From the NCBI RefSeq assembly GCF_010119975.1, contig NZ_CP048222.1, positions 6,734,501 through 6,798,500 on the forward strand: a stretch of DNA of 64,000 nucleotides, in the 5' to 3' direction. The stretch comes from Rhodocytophaga rosea (lineage in GTDB: Bacteria; Bacteroidota; Bacteroidia; Cytophagales; 172606-1). The translations under genes were made by a program, and so were the position numbers. Below the pieces are notes generated by a model. It searched no databases. It was not told the origin of the DNA and saw nothing but the letters and a program-made list of their open reading frames with translations. Below, piece after piece: positions 8,267 through 17,211 of the stretch. Every line of letters starts with the position of its first letter. Positions within the stretch are counted from its first letter, which is position 1.

Positions 8267-9496
8267 TTATAAATAAGGAATGAGCAGGCTAACCGTAGTG
8301 GTACCTCCCGGCGGTTGTTCGAATAATAAACTGGCGTTTTCTCCATATGCTTGTTGCAAACGGAGTAGCGTATTACTTAACCCGAGGCCAGTGCCTGAAG
8401 TAGGCTGCAATTGATTCTGCCCGGTGCCATTGTCAAATACTTCAATTCGTATGTTACTATCTGAGCGTCTGGCGGCAATGCGGATCAGCGCTCCTTCGGT
8501 AAGGTCGGCAATGCCATGAGTAACAGCGTTTTCTACAAGGGGTTGAAGTATAAGTTGAGGTACCAGACACTGTTCTGCTTCGGGTTCAATGGCATATTCA
8601 ATGCGGAGTTTGTCTTCAAAACGGATTTGCTGGATTGCCAGATATTGCCTGGTTAGCTGCAGTTCTTCCCGGAGTTCCAGAAAATTAGCCTGCCTGCGAG
8701 CCAGTACGCCCCTGAGCAGGTCGCTCAGGGAAGTTACCATATGAGCCGCTTTCTTGTTCTGATGCTGAATAATTAAACTAACTACTGTATGCAGGGTATT
8801 GAACAGAAAATGAGGGTTCAGTTGCATTTTCAGGGATTGTAACTGGGCACCGGCCAGCTGGCTTTTGAGTTGTTCATTGGTAAGTTCCATCCGTAAATGC
8901 TGTTGTTGCAGGGCCTGAAACCGGTACATGTGCATAAATATGTTAAAGCAAACAACTAGTAGCATGTATTGTGAGAAAGCTGTACCATAACTGAAAGCAA
9001 ATACCAGGGCTATTCTCCGAATGGTAATGATTTCACCCTTTTCATAGGCCATGGCTCTGCCCAGAATGGAATATTCAATGGCTAGTTCAATCATATACAA
9101 TACCGCCACAATCACCACATGCATACATATCTGCCTGAACAACTGAACTGATTTCTGATTGATAAGAACCGGAAAAAGCTGGGCGCAATAAATAATCAGC
9201 GGGGTAACTGCCCACCAGAATAAGAATTCGATCATCCAGTAGATGAGTTCGGTTACATATAATCTGGCATTGGGTGTAAGCAGCCAGGCTAGCATAGCCT
9301 GAAAAGACCACATAACACTGAAAAAGCTCCAGTACAGAAAGGCATACCACCAGAATTGATTGGTACTGAGTGAAATCCCTGAAGGTTGCAGCAGCCTGTT
9401 AATCAGTCCGGTTGGTCGTAAAAATTGATTGTTTTGCAAGTAATTCAACAACATATGCTGTCGTATAAACATAATGAAATAAGCTTCTACCTCCAA
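8267..9496 (-). CDS. LytS/YehU-type sensor histidine kinase
   Basis: A membrane sensor kinase of up to 409 residues. Four to five hydrophobic segments (about 48-72, 88-110, 124-145, 162-190) are followed by a coiled coil and the His_kinase domain with LNPHFLFNTLH (His229 as phosphoacceptor). The HATPase region carries LILQPLVENAVTHGI and GTGLGLSNTLLRL. No extracellular sensor domain is visible, so the signal is probably sensed in the membrane. It passes phosphate to the LytTR regulator encoded immediately downstream. The start is uncertain: ATGs at residues 1, 9 and 15 are all possible. Confidence 0.93.
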   Translation of the reverse strand: MEVEAYFIMFIRQHMLLNYLQNNQFLRPTGLINRLLQPSGISLSTNQFWWYAFLYWSFFSVMWSFQAMLAWLLTPNARLYVTELIYWMIEFLFWWAVTPLIIYCAQLFPVLINQKSVQLFRQICMHVVIVAVLYMIELAIEYSILGRAMAYEKGEIITIRRIALVFAFSYGTAFSQYMLLVVCFNIFMHMYRFQALQQQHLRMELTNEQLKSQLAGAQLQSLKMQLNPHFLFNTLHTVVSLIIQHQNKKAAHMVTSLSDLLRGVLARRQANFLELREELQLTRQYLAIQQIRFEDKLRIEYAIEPEAEQCLVPQLILQPLVENAVTHGIADLTEGALIRIAARRSDSNIRIEVFDNGTGQNQLQPTSGTGLGLSNTLLRLQQAYGENASLLFEQPPGGTTTVSLLIPYL

Positions 9497-9670
9497 ACCA
9501 GCGGATTTCTTAACTAGCTATTTGTACCAATTGATCTGAAAACATAGAATGTATTTTTAATAATTTTTAAAGCTAAGTGCCTGTTTATCAATAGTATGTT
9601 TGCGTATGTCATATCTTTAAATATATGCCTGTTTTGTAATCACACACCTTCAAGGCTTTTCTATAACCTT

Positions 9671-9763
9671 ATGAATAAAATAACGAGCCTTTTAAATAGA
9701 TTATCTCAAAAAAGTAAGGCAAGTCCCATTTGGGAGGATATACTTTACAATTATTCAGCCTAA
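9671..9763 (+). CDS. Possible 30-residue small protein
   Basis: A short open frame (begins MNKITSLLNRLSQKSK and ends YNYSA) that lies upstream of two hairpins in a divergent gap. Length, charge and the amphipathic N-terminus are compatible with a real small protein, but no homologue or clear ribosome binding site supports it. It could equally be chance. Confidence 0.2.
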   Translation: MNKITSLLNRLSQKSKASPIWEDILYNYSA

Positions 9764-9925
9764 CTTCAGATCAAAATAGTATATGTTCAGTCTAAACAAA
9801 GATCATGGCTTTTCAAAGAAATCTACTTTGGAGAAAGGCAACAGTTGTTATATTTGAAACAGTTTGTAGATGCTTAACAACCAGATTTCATCCGGCTGTT
9901 AAGCTGCCTGTCTTGCAGTTCATCA

Positions 9926-9988
9926 AATAGTATCACATAAACAGATTAGAAAACTAAAATCAAGATTTTCTGTTTGTGTGATATTATT
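9926..9988 (+). terminator. Terminator-like hairpin in divergent gap
   Basis: Arms 9926-9945 and 9969-9988 pair over 20 positions with two mismatches that can form G-U pairs in RNA. The 3' arm is followed directly by TTTTAT. A second, shorter hairpin (GCTTAACA at 9872-9879 with its complement at 9897-9904) precedes it. Neither flanking gene ends here, so the hairpin should end a transcript that starts within the gap. Confidence 0.55.
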
Positions 9989-10369
9989 TTTATGCCATTT
10001 AAAGGTAAACTATGAAAGATACCGAAAGCCATCGGAAGGTAATTCAGCCATTTCTCAGACCAATATGTGAAGTAAAGAAAGGCTAGTGGCATCTTATATG
10101 ATACTTACTAAAAGAGTAGTGAATTATTTTTTTAAGATATATTAAGTCCAATACGTTTCCGGCTATCACCCCGCTCTCACTTTTAATCAACTTTTAATTT
10201 CGGTTTAATTCCGGATTAATCAGTACTGTATTCTTTCGGTATATCGTTCGGAATTTATTTAGTATGTACCTTTAAAATACGACAATTTATATCTGAATCA
10301 GAGTGTATCCCAGTTGATTATAATTCATCTATACATTGACATATAACATTGCTTAGGCAATCTGCATTT

Positions 10370-10975
10370 ATGAAAAGGCCACCATTTCATCCACTCCTGT
10401 TTGCCTGGATTAGTATTCATTTGCTGGTAATGATTTCGTTTATATCTGTAAAGGGACAAACTACCAGTTATACCGTAGCAAACCATGTGGAAATTAAGCT
10501 TAAAAGTAAACAGGGAAATTTTGAGTTTGGTGCTGATGGAATGGAAGGCCGGTTTAATAATAGGTTAAGCCGCTTTGAGTTTATGTTACCCTGGAATAAA
10601 GTATATCCTCAAAAAAACACAAGAGATCTACGGGTTTTCAATGCTGTGTTTGCTACAGATACAGCTGCCACAGAAAATTCTGCAGAGGGATTGCGATTAT
10701 ATGTATATTTTCCGGCCAACATGCGTAATTTTACTAGTTTTAGTAATGGCCGCACTCTTTTTTTGACAGGTGAATGCTTCATCGGTAAAACTATTTACAA
10801 AATGCCAGTTAGGGTTGAGATTTTTTATGCCAGTCCCATGCTGCATTATGGGCTCGATTTTGAAATTATTTCAAATTTTGCACCCATACCTGTAGATGCC
10901 CAGCAGCGTATAATCCTGAAGGAAGTAGAGTTAACAATGCGGCAAGGAAATATGCAGGTATATTTTGAGCAGTAA
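10370..10975 (+). CDS. Secreted YceI-like beta-barrel protein
   Basis: A 201-residue exported protein. After a signal peptide (about 1-28, ending near SVKGQ) the body alternates beta strands in the manner of YceI-family lipocalin-like barrels: VEIKLKSKQGNFEFGADGMEG, LSRFEFMLPWNKV, then strands with FNAVF and KMPVRVEIF. YceI proteins bind isoprenoid or amphiphilic ligands in the periplasm. The match is by pattern rather than by a diagnostic motif, so it may be a distant relative. I chose the ATG at 10370 because it starts directly before a good signal peptide. Confidence 0.55.
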   Translation: MKRPPFHPLLFAWISIHLLVMISFISVKGQTTSYTVANHVEIKLKSKQGNFEFGADGMEGRFNNRLSRFEFMLPWNKVYPQKNTRDLRVFNAVFATDTAATENSAEGLRLYVYFPANMRNFTSFSNGRTLFLTGECFIGKTIYKMPVRVEIFYASPMLHYGLDFEIISNFAPIPVDAQQRIILKEVELTMRQGNMQVYFEQ

Positions 10976-11108
10976 CCAAGTTTACATAACAAACTTATCT
11001 GCTTCACCTACTATTGCCTGCGAATCTGTAGCGTATTGATTAGGAATTTTGAATAGAGCAAAATAAAAGAATCTGTTAGGAATATTTATTCAATTTCACA
11101 ACATGCGA

Positions 11109-12077
11109 TTAATGAATAACAGCCAGATGATCATTATCAAAATATAAGTTTTCATCTTCATACACCCACTGCTCATTTCTTTTGCCTTTGATTAAAATGA
11201 CATGCACCTGTTTGGGCTCTCCCCAGGATAATCTGCACATTTCTTTATCCCAGCCAATTTTAACTACCCCTTCTAAAATTTTATTCCAGTTTTCTGCACC
11301 ATATTTGTTTTTGTAAGCAGCCGCCTTAGATTCTTCAAATACATATTTAGTATTGTTGATATCCTGAATCCGGATAGGAATATGTTTTTTGTTTTCGTTT
11401 TCCAGAAGGTATTCTGTCGTATAATATTTTTCATCCACAATAAAATCAATACACTTCCATGTATCACCTTTGGATAAATCTACTGCCACTCCGGTATCTA
11501 AATCTTTTATGGTTTTACCTGTACTCCACCAATTATTACCTCTAAGGATAAAATTTTTACCTACATTAATTTTCTTCATTTTCTCATAATATCCCATTAC
11601 CAGAAAAGGAAAGGTGCTTTCATACTTTGGATCGTACTCATAATAGAGTATCTCCTTTGTATCTTTAGCTTGAAGTTTAAGAAAAAATTTCCCGGCCAGA
11701 TAATAGTCCTGATCTGCATGTGGATGTTTGTATACATCTAATACCTTAAAATACCTGCCTGCTACTGCTTCATACTTGGTGCTCTTGTTGTAAAGTTTAT
11801 AAAGGTTAGTTTTATCATCCGGAAAAGTTTTTTTATAGTCTACTACAAAATCCCTGTAGCCATATTTTCTGAAATCTTCACTTTGAGGGAGCACATACAA
11901 TTCCTGGCCAATATATTGGTTTACATCTGTACCCAGAAAATTCCTGGTGCTGTCATAAGGCTGACTCACCTTTGAAGTCAACTCATACATACCTGATTTT
12001 GCCGGTGTAATTTGTGCATAGCTCTTCGCATGAAATATGGTGTTTACAAGCACAAAAAGGATAAGATACTTTTTCAT
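11109..12077 (-). CDS. Secreted hypothetical protein
   Basis: A 322-residue product with a clear Sec signal peptide (residues 1-21, ending SYAQ). The mature part is rich in Lys, Tyr and Asp, with repeated short beta-strand segments such as RYFKVLDVYKH and YYLAGKFFLKLQAKD. The pattern WGEPKQVHVILIKGKRNEQWVYEDENLY near the C-terminus resembles the end of lipoproteins of the SmpA/OmlA-like type, where a Trp-Gly-x-Pro motif occurs (inference only). No domain is recognised with confidence. The gene is alone, convergent with the YceI-like gene. Confidence 0.7.
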   Translation of the reverse strand: MKKYLILFVLVNTIFHAKSYAQITPAKSGMYELTSKVSQPYDSTRNFLGTDVNQYIGQELYVLPQSEDFRKYGYRDFVVDYKKTFPDDKTNLYKLYNKSTKYEAVAGRYFKVLDVYKHPHADQDYYLAGKFFLKLQAKDTKEILYYEYDPKYESTFPFLVMGYYEKMKKINVGKNFILRGNNWWSTGKTIKDLDTGVAVDLSKGDTWKCIDFIVDEKYYTTEYLLENENKKHIPIRIQDINNTKYVFEESKAAAYKNKYGAENWNKILEGVVKIGWDKEMCRLSWGEPKQVHVILIKGKRNEQWVYEDENLYFDNDHLAVIH

Positions 12078-12180
12078 AAGAATACATTTACTTACTCTTA
12101 ATCAGGTATTTCTACTCAGATGTAACTATGAAAATATAGCTTAACTTGCTAAATATTTATAGCATTAGAAGTTAAGATCA

Positions 12181-12279
12181 ATGAATGCTTTCATCATGCT
12201 TGCCATTGTTTCCGGCAATATGAATGCAATTTGTATCATGATCGGAGAAAAAGGCGCCTATCTGATTAAAGCCGGATAA
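12181..12279 (+). CDS. Possible 32-residue small protein or gene remnant
   Basis: An open frame (begins MNAFIMLAIVSGNMNA and ends GAYLIKAG) in the divergent gap before the acyl-CoA synthetase gene. It is hydrophobic at the start and has sensible codon use, but no family is recognised and the frame has a stop directly upstream. It may be a leader peptide, a small membrane protein or chance. Confidence 0.2.
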   Translation: MNAFIMLAIVSGNMNAICIMIGEKGAYLIKAG

Positions 12280-12348
12280 TGGCATCATAGCCAAATAATA
12301 TTAAATTCATAGATAAATACAGATCACCTTTCACTAAATAGGATTGCT

Positions 12349-14055
12349 ATGAACAATAACTTTCAGGAAAGCTTTGCCAGATTGAAGGCAATTATCCAAG
12401 AGGGCCGGTACAGTAGTTTATCTGACGTTTCTATGGAAATTCCAGATAATTTTAATTGGGTTCGTGATGTATTTGAGCCGCTCATCGTACCTGTACATGC
12501 TGACCAGCCCATGCTGGAACTGGTTTCTGAAGATATGCCGCAACCTGTAACCTTCACTTACAGGGAAGAAATGGACAGGTGTAACCAGTTGCTTAATTTT
12601 TTGAGGGCAAAAGGTGTGCAGCAAGGAGACCGTGTGTTTATCATGTGTGGTTTACATGAAGAACTTTGGATAAGTTATTTAGCAGCTATTAAAGGTGGAT
12701 TTGTTTTGATTCCTGCAGCCAGCATCCTAAGTGCAGATGATATTATATATCGTTTTGAAAAAGCTTCCCCGAAAGTCATTATTGCAGACAGGGATAATGT
12801 TGCCAAGATGGATCAGGCCTTATTGTCGTATAAATCCTCCTCTGTGGTGAAACTTTTGCTGGATGGTGAACAGAACGGATGGATATCACTAAGTGTAATT
12901 AATGGAGAAAAAAAAGAGGCGAATACGGCAGACACGCAGAAAAACGACGATCTATTCTGGTTTTTTACCTCCGGTACTACAGGCATGCCTAAAGTAGTAG
13001 TGCATACACATGCCACTTATCCGATAGGACATTTAACTACAGCCGCCTGGATAGGGCTTAGGCAGGGTGATAAACATTACAATATCTCACAACCCGGATG
13101 GGCAAAATTTGCCTGGAGTTGTGTGTTTGCCCCGCTCAATTTCGGAACTACTGTTTTTATATATAAACAAAAAGGGCGCTTTGATGCCGCTAAACAGCTT
13201 CGGATTATTCAGGATTATCAGATTACCACACTTTGTGCACCACCAACAGCCCTGCGATTGCTGGTGCAGGAAAATTTAGGAGATTATCAGTTTTCTTTGC
13301 GGGAATGTGTCAGTGCCGGAGAGCCGCTCAATGCTGAAATTATCAAGGTATGGAAGGAAGGGATAGGAATTGAGTTGAGGGATGGCTATGGGCAGACAGA
13401 AAGTACCTGCATGATTTGCAATTTGCCTGGCAGTAAAGTAAAATTTGGCTCTATGGGCAAACCTGCTTTTATGTATGATATTATTATTGCAGATGAGGGT
13501 GGGAGGGAATTACCTGTTTACGAAACAGGACAGATTGCTGTTCGTATGGATACCGGACGGTTTAATGGGGTTTTTAAATCGTATATTGGTGATCCGGAAA
13601 AGGAAAACGAAGTGTTTAGACACGGGCTCTATTATACTGGTGATAAAGCTTATAAGGATAAAGATGGCTATTTCTGGTTTGTCGGCAGAGATGACGATGT
13701 AATTAAATCGTCTGATTACCGCATCGGACCTTTCGAGATTGAAAGTGTATTGCTGGAAGTAGATGAAATTGTGGAATCTGCCGTTGTTGGTAGCTCCCAT
13801 CCGATTAAAGGACAGGAGGTAAAAGCTTTTATTGTATTAGCAGCAGGTAGTATAGTTTCCAGGGGGCTGGCAGATACCATTTTTGCCTATTGTAAAGGCC
13901 GATTGGCACCTTATAAAGTTCCAAGGCTTATTGAATTCGTTCCGGAATTACCCAAAACCATTAGCGGCAAAATAAGGCGTGTTGAACTACGGACAGCAGA
14001 AGAACAACGGAAGGCGGCAAGAGAAACAGGAGTACATGAGTACATTTTGCAATAA
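12349..14055 (+). CDS. Acyl-CoA synthetase, AMP-forming
   Basis: A 568-residue adenylate-forming enzyme that activates a carboxylic acid to acyl-AMP and then acyl-CoA. The ATP loop is FFTSGTTGMPK (about 206-216). DGYGQTEST, the YYTGD motif with GYFWFVGRDDDVIKSSDYRIGP hinge, and the late SGKIRR segment holding the catalytic Lys (about 541) are all present. The overall length and the GDKAY pattern resemble medium-chain or acetoacetate-type ACSM/MbcS enzymes more than acetyl-CoA synthetase (which is longer). The chain-length preference cannot be read from sequence. The next gene follows 21 bases downstream on the same strand. Confidence 0.93.
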   Translation: MNNNFQESFARLKAIIQEGRYSSLSDVSMEIPDNFNWVRDVFEPLIVPVHADQPMLELVSEDMPQPVTFTYREEMDRCNQLLNFLRAKGVQQGDRVFIMCGLHEELWISYLAAIKGGFVLIPAASILSADDIIYRFEKASPKVIIADRDNVAKMDQALLSYKSSSVVKLLLDGEQNGWISLSVINGEKKEANTADTQKNDDLFWFFTSGTTGMPKVVVHTHATYPIGHLTTAAWIGLRQGDKHYNISQPGWAKFAWSCVFAPLNFGTTVFIYKQKGRFDAAKQLRIIQDYQITTLCAPPTALRLLVQENLGDYQFSLRECVSAGEPLNAEIIKVWKEGIGIELRDGYGQTESTCMICNLPGSKVKFGSMGKPAFMYDIIIADEGGRELPVYETGQIAVRMDTGRFNGVFKSYIGDPEKENEVFRHGLYYTGDKAYKDKDGYFWFVGRDDDVIKSSDYRIGPFEIESVLLEVDEIVESAVVGSSHPIKGQEVKAFIVLAAGSIVSRGLADTIFAYCKGRLAPYKVPRLIEFVPELPKTISGKIRRVELRTAEEQRKAARETGVHEYILQ

Positions 14056-14076
14056 AATGAAATTGTAGCATTGTTG

Positions 14077-14952
14077 ATGAGAAAATCGATTAATAAAGAT
14101 CTGATAAATAGAATAAAGCAAGTTCCTATTATAAGCTATCTTAATAGTATTGGCATTCAACCTCAGAAGACAAGCGGTGATCAGTTGATATACTATTCCC
14201 CTTTCCAGCCAGAAAACTCCCCTTCCTTCTATGTGCATCCACAAAAAAATGTATTCAATGATTTTAGCACCGACATCCGGGGAGATGTGATCAGGTTAGT
14301 CAGATTACTACATCAATGTTCCTTTTCTGAAGCCATTGAGATTTTAGACAATGGTAGCTTACATGAAAAATTGCCCTCTGTTTCGTTTAGTAATGATGAC
14401 CTTAAAAAATCTTCTGTTGAGATAGTAAGCGTTAAAAATCTAACAAGTACCACCTTATTAAACTATTTGCAGAGTAGAAAAATCAGTTTAGGCATCGCCT
14501 CAGCCTATCTGAAAGAAATAGATTTTACAATTAACGACAGGCCATTTTTTGCTTTAGGTTTTAAAAACAGCAAAGGCGGATATGAGTTAAGAAATAAGGG
14601 TTTTAAAGGTTCTGCAAGCCCTAAGTATTCTACTTTAATTCCAGTTCCCGGCTCTGCTACGATTAATGTGTTTGAGGGGTTTATGGATTTTTTGTCTGCG
14701 TTGGAATATTACAAAATGGATTCTCCTACGCATACGACACTTATTCTCAATTCGCTCTCTTTTCTGGATGAAGCCCTGATTGAATTGTTATGTTATCAAA
14801 GGGTAAATGCTTTTCTGGATAACGATTTTTCAGGCAATAAAGCTTTCAAAAAACTGATGGATGCTCACCCCAATGTGATTGATCACTCTTATATTTATTT
14901 AGGGTATGATGATTTTAATGAATATTGGAGCAGCATCAGTCAGGTACGATAA
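14077..14952 (+). CDS. Orphan toprim/primase-like protein
   Basis: A 291-residue protein resembling the N-terminal half of the primase-like proteins carried by Bacteroidota mobile elements. The first part (about 30-85) has the layout of a CHC2 zinc-finger region, with YYSPFQPENSPSFYVHPQKN followed by NDFSTDIRGDVIRLV, but no zinc-binding cysteines. The second part (about 185-290) fits a toprim fold: INVFEGFMDFLSAL (the Glu motif) and AFLDNDFSGNKAF (the DxD-like motif). No helicase, relaxase or integrase gene is adjacent, so it is either a mobile element remnant or a domesticated gene. I chose the ATG at 14077 over a TTG two codons upstream. Confidence 0.75.
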   Translation: MRKSINKDLINRIKQVPIISYLNSIGIQPQKTSGDQLIYYSPFQPENSPSFYVHPQKNVFNDFSTDIRGDVIRLVRLLHQCSFSEAIEILDNGSLHEKLPSVSFSNDDLKKSSVEIVSVKNLTSTTLLNYLQSRKISLGIASAYLKEIDFTINDRPFFALGFKNSKGGYELRNKGFKGSASPKYSTLIPVPGSATINVFEGFMDFLSALEYYKMDSPTHTTLILNSLSFLDEALIELLCYQRVNAFLDNDFSGNKAFKKLMDAHPNVIDHSYIYLGYDDFNEYWSSISQVR

Positions 14953-15019
14953 GAATCTATTCTTAAAGTAGATAATACAAATGTCAATTCAATGAATTGC
15001 TTTGCTGGCTGTGTCCAAT

Positions 15020-15595
15020 TCAAACTCTTAGTGAGCCACGGAAACCCCTGGCACTATAATATGATTCCGCACCGTTGTGATATACAAATACATGGCCATA
15101 GCGCCGGTCGCAAAAGAGAGCGCCACCGAGTTTTCGAATATCAGTTGGTGTTTTTATCCAGCTTGATGTTTTTAAGTCGAACTTTCCCAGTTTCTGCAAT
15201 TCCCGGTATTGCTCTTCCGTCAAAAGTTCAATGCCCATGCTGGCTGCCATATCTACAGCATTATCATCTGGTTTATGTGCTTTTCTGGATTCCAGACCTT
15301 CGAGGTCGTAACATACACTTCTGCGGCCTGTTGGACTTTCTGCTGAACAATCATAAAAAATGTATTCCTCTGTGCTTTTATCATACCCAACTACATCTGG
15401 TTCGCCGCCGGTACTTTCCATTTTATGGAGTGACCCTAATTTATCAGGATTGGCTTCCAGCTTTGCTTGTAGGTTAGCCCATTCGATACCTGTATGGCGA
15501 TTGCTGTTTTTCTCAAAACGGGCTTTTAATGTGCTGAGCAGTGCAGAAAATTGTTCTGTTGACAAGTCTTTTTGATGGCTGGTTATATTGTTCAT
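15020..15595 (-). CDS. DUF4256 protein
   Basis: A 191-residue soluble protein matching DUF4256, with FSALLSTLKARFEKNSNRH at the N-terminus, ALHKMESTGGEPDVVGYD-like text (SLHKMESTGGEPDVVG), FYDCSAESPTGRRS and a conserved ending YHNGAESYYSARGFRG. The biochemical role of the family is not established. It is the last gene of an apparent operon after arsR, an SRPBCC protein and a DoxX protein, with 74 bases to the gene before it. DUF4256 genes accompanying SRPBCC/ArsR sets are common in this phylum, which suggests a shared stress function. Confidence 0.9.
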   Translation of the reverse strand: MNNITSHQKDLSTEQFSALLSTLKARFEKNSNRHTGIEWANLQAKLEANPDKLGSLHKMESTGGEPDVVGYDKSTEEYIFYDCSAESPTGRRSVCYDLEGLESRKAHKPDDNAVDMAASMGIELLTEEQYRELQKLGKFDLKTSSWIKTPTDIRKLGGALFCDRRYGHVFVYHNGAESYYSARGFRGSLRV

Positions 15596-15669
15596 AGTTT
15601 TAATTATCTCCTTTAGATGGGTGTGAGGGGCGCAATTGCCAGAATTTACTTCAAAAAACTACCTTCTTT

Positions 15670-16056
15670 TCATTGTTGAATAACCGAACTAAACTTTCTA
15701 TCTACAGGTCTGAAAAACCACGATATCACAGTCAGGATCAGCAGTAATAAAGAAGGAAATATTTCAGTCAGGGAATTTCCCGATGCTATATGCGAAAATA
15801 TGGCTCCCGACATGGCGAAGAAAAAGCCGGCATAGGCCCATTCTTTTAGCAAACGAAAAGTAGGAAGAAGCACTGCCGCCACGCCCAGTATTTTCCAGAT
15901 ACCCAATAAAGTTAGGAAATAGGCAGGATAGCCCAGTTGTGTGATTGTTTTCACTTCTTGTTCGTTTTTTATGATTTGTACGATTCCAGTGGATAGCATG
16001 CCTAAGGCAAGCCAGATCGTAGCAACCCAGTATATTATTTTATTTCGCCTGGTCAT
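15670..16056 (-). CDS. DoxX-family membrane protein
   Basis: A 128-residue inner-membrane protein with four predicted membrane segments (about 8-28, 44-62, 67-88, 95-115). The pattern GYPAYFLTLLGIWKILGVAAVLLP is typical of DoxX-like proteins. Relatives act with quinone or thiol redox reactions and are often found in stress operons. Its start overlaps the end of the SRPBCC gene by 17 bases, showing translational coupling in the arsR operon. Confidence 0.9.
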   Translation of the reverse strand: MTRRNKIIYWVATIWLALGMLSTGIVQIIKNEQEVKTITQLGYPAYFLTLLGIWKILGVAAVLLPTFRLLKEWAYAGFFFAMSGAIFSHIASGNSLTEIFPSLLLLILTVISWFFRPVDRKFSSVIQQ

Positions 16057-16534
16057 AGCTGTGTTTTGTTAACTGGCTAACGATATCTTGCAAACGGTTG
16101 TGTGCCATATTGATGCCTTGGGCAAAGGGCAGTTGCAGCATCTGGTCCCGGTGGGCGACAGATTTATACACAATATGCATGGTAAGTTTGCTGGTGTCGC
16201 TGGTGATTGCTTCAAATTCCAGAAACTCAAGCTGCACACCAAAAGGCGCATTCTCCATTTCAAAGGTCCGGGTGATTTTCTGTTTGGGGCTAAACTCATG
16301 AATGACACCATGCGCCACAAATGCCACGTTTCCCTGTGGATTGCTGGTTTCAAATTCCCAGCTGCCATGCTTTTTATTTTCCAGTTTCAGCACTTTTGTT
16401 CCCATCCATTGCTCTATAATGTGCGGTTCTACATAAGCCTTAAACAGTAACTCCAGCGGCAGGTCAAATTCCCGGGTGATCACCAGATCCTGTTTGCCAT
16501 CTTCGGCATGGACGTTTGTTTTACGTTTCATCAT
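16040..16534 (-). CDS. SRPBCC / AHSA1-like protein
   Basis: A 164-residue START-like (SRPBCC) domain protein of the Aha1 C-terminal type. ITREFDLPLELLFKAYVEPHII and EQWMGTKV are the classic N-terminal signature, and the helix that closes the cavity holds MLQLPFAQGINMAHNRL. Such proteins bind hydrophobic ligands in a deep pocket; the ligand here is unknown. The gene begins 3 bases after arsR and overlaps doxX, so the three are expressed together. ArsR-SRPBCC pairs are widely shared, and the regulator probably controls this set. Confidence 0.93.
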   Translation of the reverse strand: MMKRKTNVHAEDGKQDLVITREFDLPLELLFKAYVEPHIIEQWMGTKVLKLENKKHGSWEFETSNPQGNVAFVAHGVIHEFSPKQKITRTFEMENAPFGVQLEFLEFEAITSDTSKLTMHIVYKSVAHRDQMLQLPFAQGINMAHNRLQDIVSQLTKHSYDQAK

Positions 16535-16537
16535 ATC

Positions 16538-16861
16538 CTATTTGTTTGGTTTTTCCTGTTTCATGATTCTTTCTAAAGTATTAAACCTATCGTCCCACAT
16601 CTGGCGGAAGGGCTCGATAAAGTCGGCTATTTCTTTCATCTTGTTGGGATTTAAGTGATAGTAGATTTCCCTGCCGTTTTGTTCCTGTTCAAGCAGCATA
16701 CACTCGGTGAGGATTTGCAGGTGTTTTGAAACGGTGGGCCGGGCAGTATCAAAGTTGGCAGCAATGGCTCCGGCGGTCATGGCCTGGGAGGCAACCAGTA
16801 GTAGGATAGTCCTTCTGGTGGGGTCGGCGATGGCTTGAAAAACATCTCGTCTTAAATTCAT
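16538..16861 (-). CDS. ArsR-family transcription regulator
   Basis: A 107-residue winged-helix repressor: [16 protein letters not shown] at the start, the recognition helix in [13 protein letters not shown] and the wing in [15 protein letters not shown]. It lacks the ELCVCDL cysteine motif of metal-sensing ArsR proteins, so it probably senses something other than arsenite. It is the first gene of the operon and sits directly behind a promoter with an inverted repeat (16865-16911), consistent with autoregulation. Confidence 0.95.
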   Translation of the reverse strand: MNLRRDVFQAIADPTRRTILLLVASQAMTAGAIAANFDTARPTVSKHLQILTECMLLEQEQNGREIYYHLNPNKMKEIADFIEPFRQMWDDRFNTLERIMKQEKPNK

Positions 16862-16864
16862 TAT

Positions 16865-16911
16865 GTAGCTATTTGACTACAAATATAAGTGTAGTTATTT
16901 AGCTACGCAAA
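16865..16911 (-). promoter_or_regulatory. Promoter and likely ArsR operator
   Basis: Read on the minus strand: TTTG (16908-16911), a 20-base spacer, then TATATTTG (16880-16887), a full match to the Bacteroidota -33/-7 promoter, ending about 20 bases before the arsR ATG. A long inverted repeat overlaps it: GTAGCTATTTGACTAC (16865-16880) and GTAGTTATTTAGCTAC (16891-16906) pair at 13 of 16 positions. Bound repressor would cover the -7 box and spacer. Confidence 0.8.
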
Positions 16912-17211
16912 TTTTTTTGCGATTTTATTAACAAATGTTTGTATCGTTAACAGTTAATTTTCTCGCTCAGTTGTTGCTGATAGTGTCTTTTCGCTGAACA
17001 ATATAATAGGTTGGATATGATGTATGCCTGATTTATAGATCATTAGCCTGGCATCTTCATTATAAAAGTAGCAGGGGAGTCGTTCTTAGATGTGATCTTG
17101 ACTATGGATATATGTAAAAAAAGTCAACCTATTCCAGGATAAAGCTATTTTAAATTTCTTGTTTTTGGTGTCTAGTTTTAATGGAAGTAAAGAATTAATG
17201 CTTTTTCTTTT
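16912..17211. other. Gap between arsR operon and TelA operon
   Basis: About 300 bases upstream of the arsR promoter and downstream of the TelA operon end. It is AT-rich and contains no open frame or clear hairpin terminator that I can support. Confidence 0.6.

Larger units (their letters stand above)
9497..10369. other. Long divergent intergenic region
   Basis: About 870 bases between the kinase gene (transcribed leftwards) and the YceI-like gene (transcribed rightwards). It holds a 30-codon open frame (9671-9763) and two hairpins, the second followed by a T-run, which suggests a small transcript unit inside the gap. The right part (10140-10369) is AT-rich and presumably contains the promoter of the next gene. 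No tRNA or known riboswitch was recognised. Confidence 0.6.

Noticed and set aside
14992-15477. Long plus-strand open frame opposite the DUF4256 gene.
   Set aside because: It is a shadow of the minus-strand gene, which has a clear family match and normal codon use.
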